A stretch of DNA of 64,000 nt from Gloeocapsopsis sp. IPPAS B-1203 (GTDB lineage: Bacteria; Cyanobacteriota; Cyanobacteriia; Cyanobacteriales; Chroococcidiopsidaceae), in assembly GCF_002749975.1 (NCBI RefSeq), contig NZ_PEIG01000012.1, positions 102,834 to 166,833 of the forward strand, written 5' to 3'. Both the position numbers and the translations under genes were made by a program. Positions within the stretch are counted from its first letter, which is position 1. Each line of letters begins with the position of its first letter. Under the pieces are notes generated by a model. The model was not told where the DNA came from, searched no databases, and worked only from the letters and a program-made list of their open reading frames with translations. Positions 1 through 9,280 of this stretch are shown here, one piece after another.

Positions 1-1405
1 GACTATCTAATTCGCGCTGTGCATCTATATAATGTTTCCGCAGACTGATACACAATGGCTGTAAATCATTTGCTAAAGTTGCAAATAACTGCGGGCGTTT
101 CTCTTGGGTAAGATACTTAGTAATTGCACTGCGAAATTCTTCAATTCCACTATCTGCAATTAACTGATCGATTAGAGATGTACCTTGTTCGGCTAAAATT
201 CGGATGTAGTTTTCGTTTGGTGTTTCGTAACTATTCACCGAAATGCGAAACTTACTTGGTGAAAGCTTACCAGAGTTAGCACAATAGCGATTAAATTCAT
301 TAACAAATTGCGGTGTGTCTTCTTTTCCATCGATACCTTTGACACTTTCAGCAAAAATGGAATTTAAACCAAAGCGATCGCTTCCACTAGTGTGTTTAAT
401 CTGACTACCATAAAATCCAAGTAATCCACTCGTTTTGTAAACGCGGCTACTGTCTTGAAACTGCGCAATAACTAAGCCATCTAAGCGTTGCCGTAGTTGT
501 GTATTGTACCAAGTTTCATCAATGCGGTTAAAGACATAAAAAACGCGATCGCGGATTCCTGAATTACCCCGCATGGCTTCTAGTAACTCAGTTTCCTCTT
601 TTGTCATGTCACCAGCAGCAGCAGGTTTGAGTACGCAGACAACAGCTGAAGTATCGGGATGTTCAATCTTGCGGTAGGTAAGTTCCGCATCTTTTTGTAC
701 CGGTGCATCAATTCCTGGCGTATCAATTAAAATATTGCCATCTTGTAAAAGCGGATGATGACAGTAATACTCAACGCGCTTTAAAACTGCACTATTACTA
801 CCCCGACGTGCATAACTTGCAGCTTCCTTCAAATTAGAAAAGTTAAACTGCTCCATTGAATACGTGGCATTATCAGTATTGTGGATGCGATCGCAATTTG
901 CCTCAAATCCTTCTAATAGTAAAATCAACGCCTTCGCTTGCTTAGCGCGTTCTGATTTACTCTCACCACCTTCTTGTTGAATAATCAGTTCACTTCCTTG
1001 ACATAGTAAATTAATGACTTCCGGTTGATTTATTCTCACCTGCGCAGTTAAACCCAACCGCTGACTCAACGCCTCAGCTTGTGCGCAAATTTCCGCTTCA
1101 CTCAAGAAAGTGAGAATAACTTTTTCCGCTTCAGGTTCAGCATAAGCTATATAACACTCAGTTCCCGTAGCATGACCTTCAGCACTATAAAGTAGTTCGC
1201 GTTCTAATAACGCATTAATTAACATTGATTTACCAGCGCTAAACGCCCCAGCAAACACAATCTCAAACGTCGGTGAAACAACTTTTCGCAATGAAGATTG
1301 AACTGAAAACGTATCCTGAGTACGCAATGCAGGTTCTTGATGCAACAATTGTAAGAGACTTTCAACCTGTTCTGATAAATTCTCACATTGCGGAAACTGA
1401 GACAT
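1..1405 (-). CDS. Dynamin-like GTPase, 3' end outside the window
   Basis: The reading frame starts at the ATG complementary to 1403-1405 and stays open to base 1, so about 468 residues are seen and the C-terminus is missing. A P-loop GAFSAGKS lies at residues 53-60 and a G3 motif IDTPG follows, with switch-like sequence between them. This is the layout of bacterial dynamin-family GTPases, which remodel or tether membranes. Members commonly exceed 600 residues, so the helical stalk probably lies beyond the edge. The motifs are seen directly; a membrane role is family knowledge. A plain Era/YihA-like GTPase is less likely given the length and the long spacing between motifs. Confidence 0.85.
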   Translation of the reverse strand, partial: MSQFPQCENLSEQVESLLQLLHQEPALRTQDTFSVQSSLRKVVSPTFEIVFAGAFSAGKSMLINALLERELLYSAEGHATGTECYIAYAEPEAEKVILTFLSEAEICAQAEALSQRLGLTAQVRINQPEVINLLCQGSELIIQQEGGESKSERAKQAKALILLLEGFEANCDRIHNTDNATYSMEQFNFSNLKEAASYARRGSNSAVLKRVEYYCHHPLLQDGNILIDTPGIDAPVQKDAELTYRKIEHPDTSAVVCVLKPAAAGDMTKEETELLEAMRGNSGIRDRVFYVFNRIDETWYNTQLRQRLDGLVIAQFQDSSRVYKTSGLLGFYGSQIKHTSGSDRFGLNSIFAESVKGIDGKEDTPQFVNEFNRYCANSGKLSPSKFRISVNSYETPNENYIRILAEQGTSLIDQLIADSGIEEFRSAITKYLTQEKRPQLFATLANDLQPLCISLRKHYIDAQRELDS

Positions 1406-1537
1406 ATAATTTAGTACAATAAAATTTACTTTATTGCATTTATTTTATAAATTTTATTTCAATCTCACGTTAGTAAAATCACTGAGACAGCTTTTAATCA
1501 AACTAATAAACTTAAGTAAAAACACCAATCAACATCA

Positions 1538-1933
1538 ATGGAAGTATTAGCATTAAGACTTAAATCAAATGCAGATTTACGCCAAACTTTAAAAAAATTT
1601 ACCCTTCAAAACAACATTCAAGCAGGTTTTATTTTAAGTGCAATTGGTAGCCTCAAACAAGCAACAATTCGCTTTGCTAATCAAGACACAAGTGCTGTAC
1701 TCGACAATAAATTTGAAATACTTTCTCTTAATGGAACATTAGCCACAAGCGGCATTCATCTCCACATTTGTATAGCTGACAAACACGGTAAAACCATCGG
1801 CGGACATTTAGACAACGGCTGCATCATCTACACAACCGCAGAAATCATCATTGGCACAACAACAGACTTCACCTTTACACGCACCCTCGATCCGCAAACA
1901 GGCTACAACGAACTAGAAATCATCCCCCACTAA
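1538..1933 (+). CDS. PPC/DUF296 domain protein
   Basis: A 131-residue single-domain protein. The core GGHLDNGCIIYTTAEIIIG and the following acidic and aromatic residues match the PPC (DUF296) fold, which forms trimers and in plants is attached to AT-hook DNA-binding proteins. Stand-alone bacterial members have no firmly assigned role. Its last 21 bases overlap the 3' end of the convergent RNA methyltransferase gene. It is divergent from the dynamin-like gene, with an AT-rich spacer of about 130 bp between them. Confidence 0.8.
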   Translation: MEVLALRLKSNADLRQTLKKFTLQNNIQAGFILSAIGSLKQATIRFANQDTSAVLDNKFEILSLNGTLATSGIHLHICIADKHGKTIGGHLDNGCIIYTTAEIIIGTTTDFTFTRTLDPQTGYNELEIIPH

Positions 1934-2929
1934 TAAACCCTTCACAACTTTTTCTTCTGCGTCCTTGTAGTTCACATCATTCAACTGATACCTAATCCCC
2001 ACTTGCTGCAATATCTCAACATCCAAATTCTTAACCTTCCCCACCTCAGTATTCTGAAATAAAGCCGTAAACGTCCCCGCCCCTAATTTACTTTGAGGAA
2101 ACAACCGATAACAAGAAAGATTAGTAAGCCGAGATTTATACTCTACTAACGCAGAAATCTCCACTGCTTTAAACTGCGGAAACTTCTCCAGAAACCACTC
2201 ACAAACTTGCTCATTTTCTTCAAAAGAATACGTACAAGTCATATAAACTAAATAACCTTGTGGTGCTACTAGTTGTGCTGAGTTAGCAATAATTCTCTTT
2301 TGCCTATTTGCATTTTTATTAATAGTGGTAGGATGAAAACATCCTGGTACTTTACCACCTTTTGCTAATAAAGATTGACCGCTGCAAGGAGCATCAACTA
2401 TGACTAACTGGTTAGAAGAATTTATTTGATTTAAGTCACCTGGATCTTTACTTAATACAATTGTTGGGGAAATAAGACAGCGTTTTAAATTAGAAATTAG
2501 CATTCCAACACGCTTGCTAATTGCTTCATTACAGATAAGTAGTTGAGGTTGTAAAGCCCGCCAAGCAAAAATACTCTTACCTCCTGGTGCAGCACACATA
2601 TCAAATATAGTGTTTATAGGCGATCGCACTGTCAACAAACTCATTGCTGCAAACACTGAAGAGAAGTCTAAGCAGTAATAATAACCTTCATTATGTAAAG
2701 AATGCTGTCCTGGTTTTTCACCAAAAGATAAACGATCGACAAAATATGGTTGCCAGGATATCGGTGGTTCTATTTTAAATGGCGATCGCTTTTCCCGACA
2801 CCAAACAATACAAGGATGAAACGGTTGAGGATGAATGAGCGCGTCAACAAATTTTTCTTGTTCTGTTGCATCATCAAACAAGCGACGACTTAATTTTAAT
2901 AACAAATTTGAAGGTTTATCCATCATCAA
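1913..2929 (-). CDS. RsmB/NOP2-family RNA (cytosine-5-) methyltransferase
   Basis: 338 residues. The SAM site CAAPGGKS, the catalytic motif DAPCSGQSLLAKGGK and the second cysteine motif TCTYSFEENE are all present; the two cysteines are the general-base and nucleophile pair of m5C RNA methyltransferases. It is shorter than E. coli RsmB (429 residues) and lacks the N-terminal NusB-like domain, so it resembles the compact RsmF/NOP2 group. The target is probably rRNA or tRNA cytosine but cannot be fixed from sequence. It overlaps the convergent PPC gene by 21 bp. The start was taken at the first of three successive ATG codons. Confidence 0.88.
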   Translation of the reverse strand: MMMDKPSNLLLKLSRRLFDDATEQEKFVDALIHPQPFHPCIVWCREKRSPFKIEPPISWQPYFVDRLSFGEKPGQHSLHNEGYYYCLDFSSVFAAMSLLTVRSPINTIFDMCAAPGGKSIFAWRALQPQLLICNEAISKRVGMLISNLKRCLISPTIVLSKDPGDLNQINSSNQLVIVDAPCSGQSLLAKGGKVPGCFHPTTINKNANRQKRIIANSAQLVAPQGYLVYMTCTYSFEENEQVCEWFLEKFPQFKAVEISALVEYKSRLTNLSCYRLFPQSKLGAGTFTALFQNTEVGKVKNLDVEILQQVGIRYQLNDVNYKDAEEKVVKGLLVGDDF

Positions 2930-3143
2930 AACTTAAAGTAAGTGTGGTATGGATATCTTACCTAGGCATACCACAGATAAAACTGTCACACTAAAAGTAA
3001 TCAGCTTACAATGCTAACTTCAGAATAAATATATACTAAGAAATAGCTATAACTATGACAGTAGACTACATTGAGTTTATTAATTAATAGATGTTATCAA
3101 ATATTAATTACGAAAAACCGCAAACAAGAAATGAAGTAAACAA

Positions 3144-3310
3144 TAGACCTCCTGCGTAAATGCGCTTGCGAATAAATTCGCACCTAAATAAACAAAGTCC
3201 ACCTCCGTGGACTTACTACTAAAAATCTCATTTTAGTGTACGAAGGTACACTTTGCCTGGATAGCCCCGACTTCAGTCGTAGGGCATCTACGATTCATGC
3301 AGGAGGTCTA
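3144..3310. repeat. Inverted-repeat element with four internal hairpins
   Basis: The 448-bp spacer at 2930-3377 has no gene. It contains a 167-bp element bounded by a perfect 12-bp inverted repeat, TAGACCTCCTGC (3144-3155) and its complement (3299-3310). Inside are successive perfect palindromes with arms at 3167-3173/3176-3182, 3196-3202/3207-3213 and 3235-3241/3246-3252, then a GACT/AGTC hairpin near 3268-3283. The layout suggests a miniature transposable element or a structured repeat. A degraded relative of the AGTCCAC/GTGGACT hairpin lies at 26270-26290. Confidence 0.7.
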
Positions 3311-3377
3311 ATATCTTCCTTACCTTCCTATTATCTATTACTAAAATCTAAACTTATATATAAAACAGGAGACTGAC

Positions 3378-4817
3378 GTGACTTCAGATAAGTTTCGTCA
3401 CCAGTTACGCCATGAAGCACAAATATGGCAAGCTGAGGGACTCATTAATGATTTGCAATACGAACAACTATCACAACGCTATCAATTTAACACGCTTGAT
3501 AGCACTGCAAGTCATAGTTTTATTGCAATTTTAGTCGGTTTAGGCAGTATTCTGATTGGTTTAGGCATTATCACCTTTGTTGCTGCCAATTGGCAAGAAT
3601 TACCGCGAGGTGGCAAAGTCACGCTGCTATTAAGTTTATTTATCGGCGTTAATATTGTAGGTTTTTGGTTATGGAAACATGCTAACGAATCGCGCCAACG
3701 CCTAGGTCATGGATTACTTCTATTAGGGGCGTTGATTCTGGGTGCAAATATGGGCTTAATGGGGCAAATTTTCCACATTGATGCGCCATTTTACGAGTTA
3801 TTGCTTGCTTGGGGTATTGGCGTATTAGCAATGGCATACAGCTTACGCCTAACTTCCTTGGGTGTGTTATCAATTATCCTACTGTGGTTAGGTTATTGGG
3901 GGTATTGGGGAAGTGCGATCGCTCAAAGTTGGTCAACAAGTACCATTGCAGAAATATCATGGTCATCGATAATGGGGCAACATATGCCGCTATTATCAGC
4001 AGTATTATTTATGCCGCTAGCTTATTGGTGTCGTTCTGGCTGGATTTTTGCGTTAGGTGCGATCGCTATTGTCACATCCTTAGAAGCCAATATTCAACCG
4101 TTTGTCTGGGGAACGTTTCAAAAAGGTTGGGTAGCAAGTATTGCGTTTGCACTACCACCTGCTTTGTTGTGGAGTTACGATGACTCTTTCCTTGTGTATG
4201 GTAATTTTCTGAGATTATATAGACACCGCGATCGCCATATCAATGTTGGTTCATTTCAACCAATAGCACGTAATTTAGCCTTATTTACCTTAGGCATCTT
4301 GTTTATTTTCGCTGCTACAACTACTTTTTGGCAGTCCCTTGCGCAATATACAGAGTATGTTACATCAAGACAAGTTAATCAGTTACTACTCATTGATGCA
4401 GTTATTTTAACTGGTATTGCAATTGGGCAATGGGTACTAATTGCGTCTCAAAGATATCGCCGTCGTCAACAAAATGTCATAACGATGGTTGTTGGTATCT
4501 TTATCTGCATAATTGCTACAGTTACTTTCTGGCATATTGAAGTCACAAACATTTCACCATACGCCACATTTATCTTTAATATCATGTTATTCCTCTTTGC
4601 AGCAGGATTAATTCGGATTGGGCTTGATAAAGGAGGAAGACGCGCTTTTTGGGGTGGAATGCTGCTATTAAGCTTACGAATTTTTTATGTATTTTTACTA
4701 TCTGCCACAGGATTACTCTTCAAATCCTTAGTGTTCATTTTATGTGGTATTGGCGTAATGGCTGTGGGTTTGTGGTTTGAACGCCATATTCGACTCAATC
4801 ATCCAGCAAAATCATAG
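3378..4817 (+). CDS. DUF2157 integral membrane protein
   Basis: 479 residues. A soluble N-terminal stretch of about 45 residues rich in charged and glutamine residues is followed by about 12 hydrophobic segments, beginning with SFIAILVGLGSILIGLGIIT. The N-terminal pattern and the helix run match the DUF2157 family. A GTG start at 3378 follows an AGGAGA-type ribosome site. The next gene begins 17 bp downstream and encodes a GDYxxLxY protein; the two families habitually occur as a pair and probably form one membrane complex of unknown role. No catalytic residues are evident. Confidence 0.8.
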   Translation: MTSDKFRHQLRHEAQIWQAEGLINDLQYEQLSQRYQFNTLDSTASHSFIAILVGLGSILIGLGIITFVAANWQELPRGGKVTLLLSLFIGVNIVGFWLWKHANESRQRLGHGLLLLGALILGANMGLMGQIFHIDAPFYELLLAWGIGVLAMAYSLRLTSLGVLSIILLWLGYWGYWGSAIAQSWSTSTIAEISWSSIMGQHMPLLSAVLFMPLAYWCRSGWIFALGAIAIVTSLEANIQPFVWGTFQKGWVASIAFALPPALLWSYDDSFLVYGNFLRLYRHRDRHINVGSFQPIARNLALFTLGILFIFAATTTFWQSLAQYTEYVTSRQVNQLLLIDAVILTGIAIGQWVLIASQRYRRRQQNVITMVVGIFICIIATVTFWHIEVTNISPYATFIFNIMLFLFAAGLIRIGLDKGGRRAFWGGMLLLSLRIFYVFLLSATGLLFKSLVFILCGIGVMAVGLWFERHIRLNHPAKS

Positions 4818-4834
4818 TTCTAAAAGGATTCACT

Positions 4835-5479
4835 ATGACATCCAAAGTTAAAACAACACCTGAAGTATTAAAGCCGCAACAACTTCCTGGAAGACTACCA
4901 TTTTGGCGACTATGGCTACCGCTACTTTTTCAAACAGGAATTATTTTAGCCGCACCAGCGCAACCATTTTATACACAGCTTACCGGAAAAACTGCAATTC
5001 TCCAAACCGTACCCGTTGATCCTTACGATCCTCTGCGGGGTTACTCGCAAACATTAAGTTACGACATTTCCCAAGTCAATAACTTACAAGAACTTCCAGG
5101 TTGGCAAGAATTAACTCAGCATAATAACGAACCTGCTGTTAATGACGTACCTGCGGGAACAAATCTTTATGTCACACTTGAAGCACCTACATCAAATACA
5201 ACTCCACCATCAGCATGGATACCTGTGCGTGTGAGTCGCGATCGCCCACAAAATCTAACTGCAAATCAAGTCGCGATCAAAGGTAAAGTGACTGGTAACT
5301 CAATTGTATATGGCTTAGAAACATACTATATGCCCGAAGCCCAGCGCGATGATATTAATCAAAGTATTGCGCAAGCACAACGCGATCAACAGCGGTTTGT
5401 CGTTGAAGTTAAAGTAGATAATCAAGGTCGCGCAGTACCAATTAGCTTATGGGTAGATCGGCGTAATTATCGGTTTTAA
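4835..5479 (+). CDS. GDYxxLxY domain protein, partner of the DUF2157 protein
   Basis: 214 residues. After a short basic N-terminus comes one hydrophobic segment (about residues 27-42), then a soluble region carrying VDPYDPLRGYSQTLSYD, the variant of the GDYxxLxY signature that names the family. A second block, GLETYYMPE, lies near residue 165. One membrane pass with the bulk outside the cytoplasm is expected. It is 17 bp downstream of the DUF2157 gene with its own AAAAGGA ribosome site, so the two are co-transcribed. The function of the pair is unknown. Confidence 0.8.
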   Translation: MTSKVKTTPEVLKPQQLPGRLPFWRLWLPLLFQTGIILAAPAQPFYTQLTGKTAILQTVPVDPYDPLRGYSQTLSYDISQVNNLQELPGWQELTQHNNEPAVNDVPAGTNLYVTLEAPTSNTTPPSAWIPVRVSRDRPQNLTANQVAIKGKVTGNSIVYGLETYYMPEAQRDDINQSIAQAQRDQQRFVVEVKVDNQGRAVPISLWVDRRNYRF

Positions 5480-5517
5480 TGACAATTTGTTGGAAAAGGG
5501 CTAATTGCTATACATAA

Positions 5518-6525
5518 ATGGAGTTATCAGAATTAGAAAAACAAATTATTGTGAATCATTGGTCGTTTTTAACGGAGATGTTCATAGAACCGACTCAGGG
5601 AGGAAGCAATACAACATACTTCATTCACACACCAACTGATCAATTTGTTTTAAAAATTTACTCTAATACAACAAATGCTGCTCAAATTGAATATGAACAC
5701 TCCTTACTCGTCTTTTTACAACAAGCAAATTTATCTTTTACCATTCCAGCACCGATTCCGATATCATCAGGTGAAACTCTAATTCATGTTGAAACCCAAC
5801 AAAGATTACTAAAAGTCGCTTTACTACCGCGAATAGTTGGAAAACCCGCTAATCGACGCAACCTGCAACAAGTTCAATCTATAGGCTATACACTAGCAGA
5901 GTTACATTGTGTCCTTACGGAATTTGACCCACAAGGAAAACTAGCAAGATTGCCATACTGGGGTAATTTAGCGCAAATTCATCCATTAATTAGCGATCCG
6001 TTGGCGATCGCGCCAGTACTAAATCTAAGTCTTGAAGATCAAACTCTTCTCAATCGGATGTTGCTTAAGGTAACAGAGTCTGTACCTGATTTATATGCAA
6101 CATTACCACTTCAGACAATTCATGCTGATTACATTACACCCAACATTCTCGTTGAAAACAACCAAGTTGTTGGTGTTTTAGATTTTGAATTCGCAACTTT
6201 TGACTTAAGACTACTCGATCATTTAAGTAGCCTAGATCAGCTTGCTTCGTTTCCTTGGAAAGAAGAACTTTTTGCTGATATTGTCAAAGCATTCAGCACA
6301 GGTTATCGCCAACGTAATTCTTTAACATCACTAGAACACAAATCTTTACTCGCTGTGTGGCGACTACAACGCGCAAGTTCACTAATTTATTGGATAGGTT
6401 GGCTGATTGAAGGAAAGGCAAATCGTCAAAAAATTGTAGATGCAGTTATTGAGACATTAAAGTTTGAAACTTGGCTGAAAAACAACAGCAAGTACTTTCT
6501 CGATCTTCTAAGTGGTGTATCTTAG
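5518..6525 (+). CDS. APH/ThrB-like phosphotransferase family kinase
   Basis: 335 residues with the aminoglycoside-phosphotransferase/choline-kinase fold. A glycine-rich QGGSNTTYFI loop lies near residue 27, a lysine in FVLKIYS near 47, the catalytic loop HADYITPNIL near 203 (in place of HGDLHxxN), and the metal-binding VLDFEFATFD follows. The overall pattern resembles homoserine-kinase type II proteins, but the substrate cannot be read from sequence and drug resistance should not be assumed. It follows the GDYxxLxY gene after 38 bp and may be the third gene of that operon. Confidence 0.8.
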   Translation: MELSELEKQIIVNHWSFLTEMFIEPTQGGSNTTYFIHTPTDQFVLKIYSNTTNAAQIEYEHSLLVFLQQANLSFTIPAPIPISSGETLIHVETQQRLLKVALLPRIVGKPANRRNLQQVQSIGYTLAELHCVLTEFDPQGKLARLPYWGNLAQIHPLISDPLAIAPVLNLSLEDQTLLNRMLLKVTESVPDLYATLPLQTIHADYITPNILVENNQVVGVLDFEFATFDLRLLDHLSSLDQLASFPWKEELFADIVKAFSTGYRQRNSLTSLEHKSLLAVWRLQRASSLIYWIGWLIEGKANRQKIVDAVIETLKFETWLKNNSKYFLDLLSGVS

Positions 6526-6601
6526 AACTTACAGCAATTGAATTTATTACTGTGTTTCGCTAGAAATTTAAATTTAGATTTTGTAGCGATCTAACGATTA
6601 T

Positions 6602-6844
6602 TTACCAGACTTCATTGCCTACGGGTGTTTTTGTGTCGGTTTCTGAATGAAAGTTATTCGGAGTCATTCCCTCAAGCAGTTCTTCTAAGGTGTATTTTCT
6701 TCGTTGCGGTTGAATCATGATCCCGCCATCGACAACAGTAAATATTACTGTTGCGCCTTCTTCTATGTGAATTTGCTTGGCAATTGCACTAGGGATGCGA
6801 ATACCTAAACTGTTTCCCCACTTTGTCACAATTTGGTCAGCCAT
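6602..6844 (-). CDS. AbrB/MazE-type antitoxin, no adjacent toxin
   Basis: 80 residues from the ATG complementary to 6842-6844. The SpoVT/AbrB swapped-hairpin core is clear: VTKWGNSLGIRIPSAIAKQI and EGATVIFTVVDGGIMIQP. An upstream in-frame start would add ten residues ending just before MADQIV and is less likely, because the domain begins there. Antitoxins of this type bind their own promoter and neutralise a MazF or PIN toxin. No toxin frame is adjacent; the window's MazF lies 35 kb away beside a different antitoxin. Confidence 0.8.
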   Translation of the reverse strand: MADQIVTKWGNSLGIRIPSAIAKQIHIEEGATVIFTVVDGGIMIQPQRRKYTLEELLEGMTPNNFHSETDTKTPVGNEVW

Positions 6845-6885
6845 AATGTGACTCAATGTATATACAAAGATCATACATTATTTTT

Positions 6886-6903
6886 AACCCACGCAGGTGG
6901 GTT
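6886..6903. repeat. Perfect hairpin between era and the AbrB-type gene
   Basis: AACCCAC (6886-6892) and GTGGGTT (6897-6903) pair perfectly around a GCAG loop. On the plus strand it is followed by TTATC, and on the minus strand, 42 bp beyond the era stop, by five A residues. It is therefore not a textbook terminator in the direction of era. It may be an attenuating hairpin or a dispersed palindrome. Confidence 0.5.
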
Positions 6904-6944
6904 TTATCTGTGTAGTAGCAACTTCTAGTTGCCACTACTTGCAT

Positions 6945-7931
6945 TTATTCTTCTACGCGATAGCCTAATTCAGATAACCGAAAACGCGATTGTCGCCATT
7001 TGGGTTGCACTTTCACAAATAATTCTAAGTAAACTTTACCTGCAATTAACTTTTGCATTTGTTCTCGCGCCGCAGAACCGATCGCTTTGAGCATCGTACC
7101 GCCTTTTCCGATCAAAATACCTTTTTGTGAATCGCGTTCAACATGAATCGTAGCTAAGACACGAGTAATTGTTGTATCTTCTTCAACGCGATCAATCGTT
7201 ACTGCGACCGAGTGAGGAACTTCTTCGCGAGTGAGGAGTAAAATTTGTTCGCGGATTAATTCTCCCATAATAAACCGCTCAGGTTGATCGGTAACTAAAT
7301 CTGGCGGATAGTAGTATGGTCCTGGTTCTAAATGCGTAACAAGTAACTGTAAAAGTTGGTCTAACCCTTCTTTTGCAAGTGCAGAAAACTTGACAATTTG
7401 CCATTGATATGGTGCAACTAACTCTTCATAAGTACGATCAAGTTGCTGCGAATCGTCTGCTTGTTGATCAATTTTGTTAATACCTAGAATGACAGGATTT
7501 TCTGTACGACTGAGTAGATCGATAATAAAGCGATCGCCACCTCCCGCTGGTTGCGAACCATCGACGACAAACAATATAACATCCACAGAATCAATTGCAA
7601 TTCGTGCATTGCGGACTAGAACTTCTCCGAGTTGATGGTGTGGCTTGTGAATTCCTGGCGTATCAACAAAAATAAGTTGTGCTTCGGGCGTTGTTAAGAT
7701 TCCTTGCAAACGATTTCGCGTAGTTTGCGCGACAGGTGAAGTAATCGCAATTTTTTGCCCTACAAGTTGATTCATTAATGTCGATTTACCGACATTCGGG
7801 CGTCCAACAATACCAATAAAACCCGATTTGTATCCGGTAGGCGCTTGCGGAATACTCCACGCTTCAGAAAAGTCAAAACTATCAATATCGCTCACTTTCG
7901 TCGTAATCCCAAAATATTTACTCTGCCACAC
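6945..7931 (-). CDS. era: GTPase Era, 16S rRNA/30S maturation factor
   Basis: 328 residues. The GTPase domain has G1 GRPNVGKST near residue 43, the TTR switch in AQTTRNR, G3 DTPG and G4 NKID. The C-terminal KH RNA-binding domain contains GKGGTMLKAIGSAAREQMQ. Era binds the 3' end of 16S rRNA and checks 30S assembly. It is about 25 residues longer than usual at the N-terminus. The start is a GTG at 7931, with another GTG at residue 13. No operon partner is visible. Confidence 0.95.
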   Translation of the reverse strand: MWQSKYFGITTKVSDIDSFDFSEAWSIPQAPTGYKSGFIGIVGRPNVGKSTLMNQLVGQKIAITSPVAQTTRNRLQGILTTPEAQLIFVDTPGIHKPHHQLGEVLVRNARIAIDSVDVILFVVDGSQPAGGGDRFIIDLLSRTENPVILGINKIDQQADDSQQLDRTYEELVAPYQWQIVKFSALAKEGLDQLLQLLVTHLEPGPYYYPPDLVTDQPERFIMGELIREQILLLTREEVPHSVAVTIDRVEEDTTITRVLATIHVERDSQKGILIGKGGTMLKAIGSAAREQMQKLIAGKVYLELFVKVQPKWRQSRFRLSELGYRVEE

Positions 7932-7978
7932 AAATAAACTGAGATAGAAGGTACAGGAGTAATGACTAAAAAACTTTC

Positions 7979-8012
7979 ACTAACCAATAGCCACTAACCA
8001 CTAGCCACTCAC
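7979..8012. repeat. Degenerate heptamer tandem repeats
   Basis: The spacer between era and pfkA carries imperfect 7-bp units of the CTAACCA/CTAGCCA kind. Such short tandemly repeated repetitive sequences are common in filamentous and some unicellular cyanobacteria, probably arise by slippage, and have no known function. Confidence 0.6.
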
Positions 8013-8155
8013 ACCTCACCTTTTTCCATTTGCAAGTTTTAATATAGTTTCTTTACTAAAAATCACAAATAATAAAATCCTGCGGTAATTTGCAAAATGT
8101 GTCTACCTAATCTAGTTTAATCATTTTCTAAAGAGGACTTTTAGCTTAAGTCAAC

Positions 8156-9238
8156 ATGGGAGAACACAAACGCATTGGTATTCTTACCAGTGGAGGTGAT
8201 TGCGCTGGATTAAATGCTGTAATTCGGGCAGTGGTAAATCGCGCTGTAGGTACTTATGGCTGGGAGGTGCTGGGTATCCGCCAAGCTACATTAGGGTTAA
8301 TGCAGCAACCACCAAAGTATATGGCTTTGGATGTCGAAAAGGTAAACTCCTTACTCACTGCTGGTGGTACAGTTCTAGGCACAACCAATAAAGGCAATCC
8401 ATTTGCTTATCCAATGGCAGATGGTAGCGAGTGCGATCGCTCTGAAGAAATCATCGCAGGTTATCACCAACTTGGTCTAGATGCATTAATTGGAATTGGG
8501 GGCGATGGCAGTTTAGCAATTTTACGTCGTCTTGCCCAACAAGGAGAAATCAATTTAGTCGCTATTCCCAAAACGATTGATAATGACGTTGGAGTCACCG
8601 AACTTTCGATTGGTTTTGAAACTGCGGTGAGTATTGCAACAGAAGCCTTAGATCGCTTGCATTTTACTGCTGCTAGTCACAGCCGTGTCATGATTTTAGA
8701 AGTAATGGGGCGTGATGCAGGACATATTGCCATTAGCGCTGGAATAGCAGGCGGTGCAGATGTGATCCTAATTCCCGAAATTCCTTATACTGTTGACCAA
8801 GTTTGCCGTGATATTAAAGAACGCCAAGAACAAGGTAAAAACTATTGTTTAATCGTTGTTTCCGAAGCTGTACGCAATGAAACAGGCGACTCAGTTGTTA
8901 ATACGGATCGCATGGGTGAATGCAGATATGGTGGAATTGGTCAATATCTTGCTGATGAAATTTGCCATCGCATTGGTGCAGAAACTCGCGTTACAGTTTT
9001 AGGACACATTCAGCGTGGTGGAACACCATCACCTTTAGAAAGACTCATTGCTTCAGCTTTTGGTGTTGCAGCTGTTGATTTAATAGCTGAACAAAAGTAT
9101 GACCAAATGGTGACATGGCAAAACCGTCAAGTTGTCAGTGTCCCGATCGCAGAAGCGATCGCTCAATATCGCGCTGTCGATCCTAATGGGACTTTAGTCA
9201 AAACTGCTAGAGGATTAAATATCTGTTTGGGAGATTAA
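8156..9238 (+). CDS. pfkA: ATP-dependent 6-phosphofructokinase
   Basis: 360 residues. It has the nucleotide-site glycines ILTSGGDCAGLNAVIR near residue 9, IGIGGDGSLA near 118, the catalytic PKTIDNDVGVTELSIGF near 144 and the fructose-6-phosphate-binding EVMGRDAGHIA near 186. It phosphorylates fructose 6-phosphate in glycolysis. Glycine in the second position of IGGDGS and the length suit the ATP-using group A, though PPi-dependent relatives exist. It is a single-gene unit with a hairpin terminator 12 bp downstream. Confidence 0.95.
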   Translation: MGEHKRIGILTSGGDCAGLNAVIRAVVNRAVGTYGWEVLGIRQATLGLMQQPPKYMALDVEKVNSLLTAGGTVLGTTNKGNPFAYPMADGSECDRSEEIIAGYHQLGLDALIGIGGDGSLAILRRLAQQGEINLVAIPKTIDNDVGVTELSIGFETAVSIATEALDRLHFTAASHSRVMILEVMGRDAGHIAISAGIAGGADVILIPEIPYTVDQVCRDIKERQEQGKNYCLIVVSEAVRNETGDSVVNTDRMGECRYGGIGQYLADEICHRIGAETRVTVLGHIQRGGTPSPLERLIASAFGVAAVDLIAEQKYDQMVTWQNRQVVSVPIAEAIAQYRAVDPNGTLVKTARGLNICLGD

Positions 9239-9249
9239 CATCACCTGTG

Positions 9250-9275
9250 GGATAGGCATCTTGCCTGTCCTTTTA
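9250..9275 (+). terminator. Hairpin terminator after pfkA
   Basis: GGATAGGCA (9250-9258) pairs with TGCCTGTCC (9262-9270) with one G.T-type mismatch around a three-base loop, followed by TTTTATT. It begins 12 bp past the pfkA stop. Confidence 0.7.
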
Positions 9276-9280
9276 TTAAA

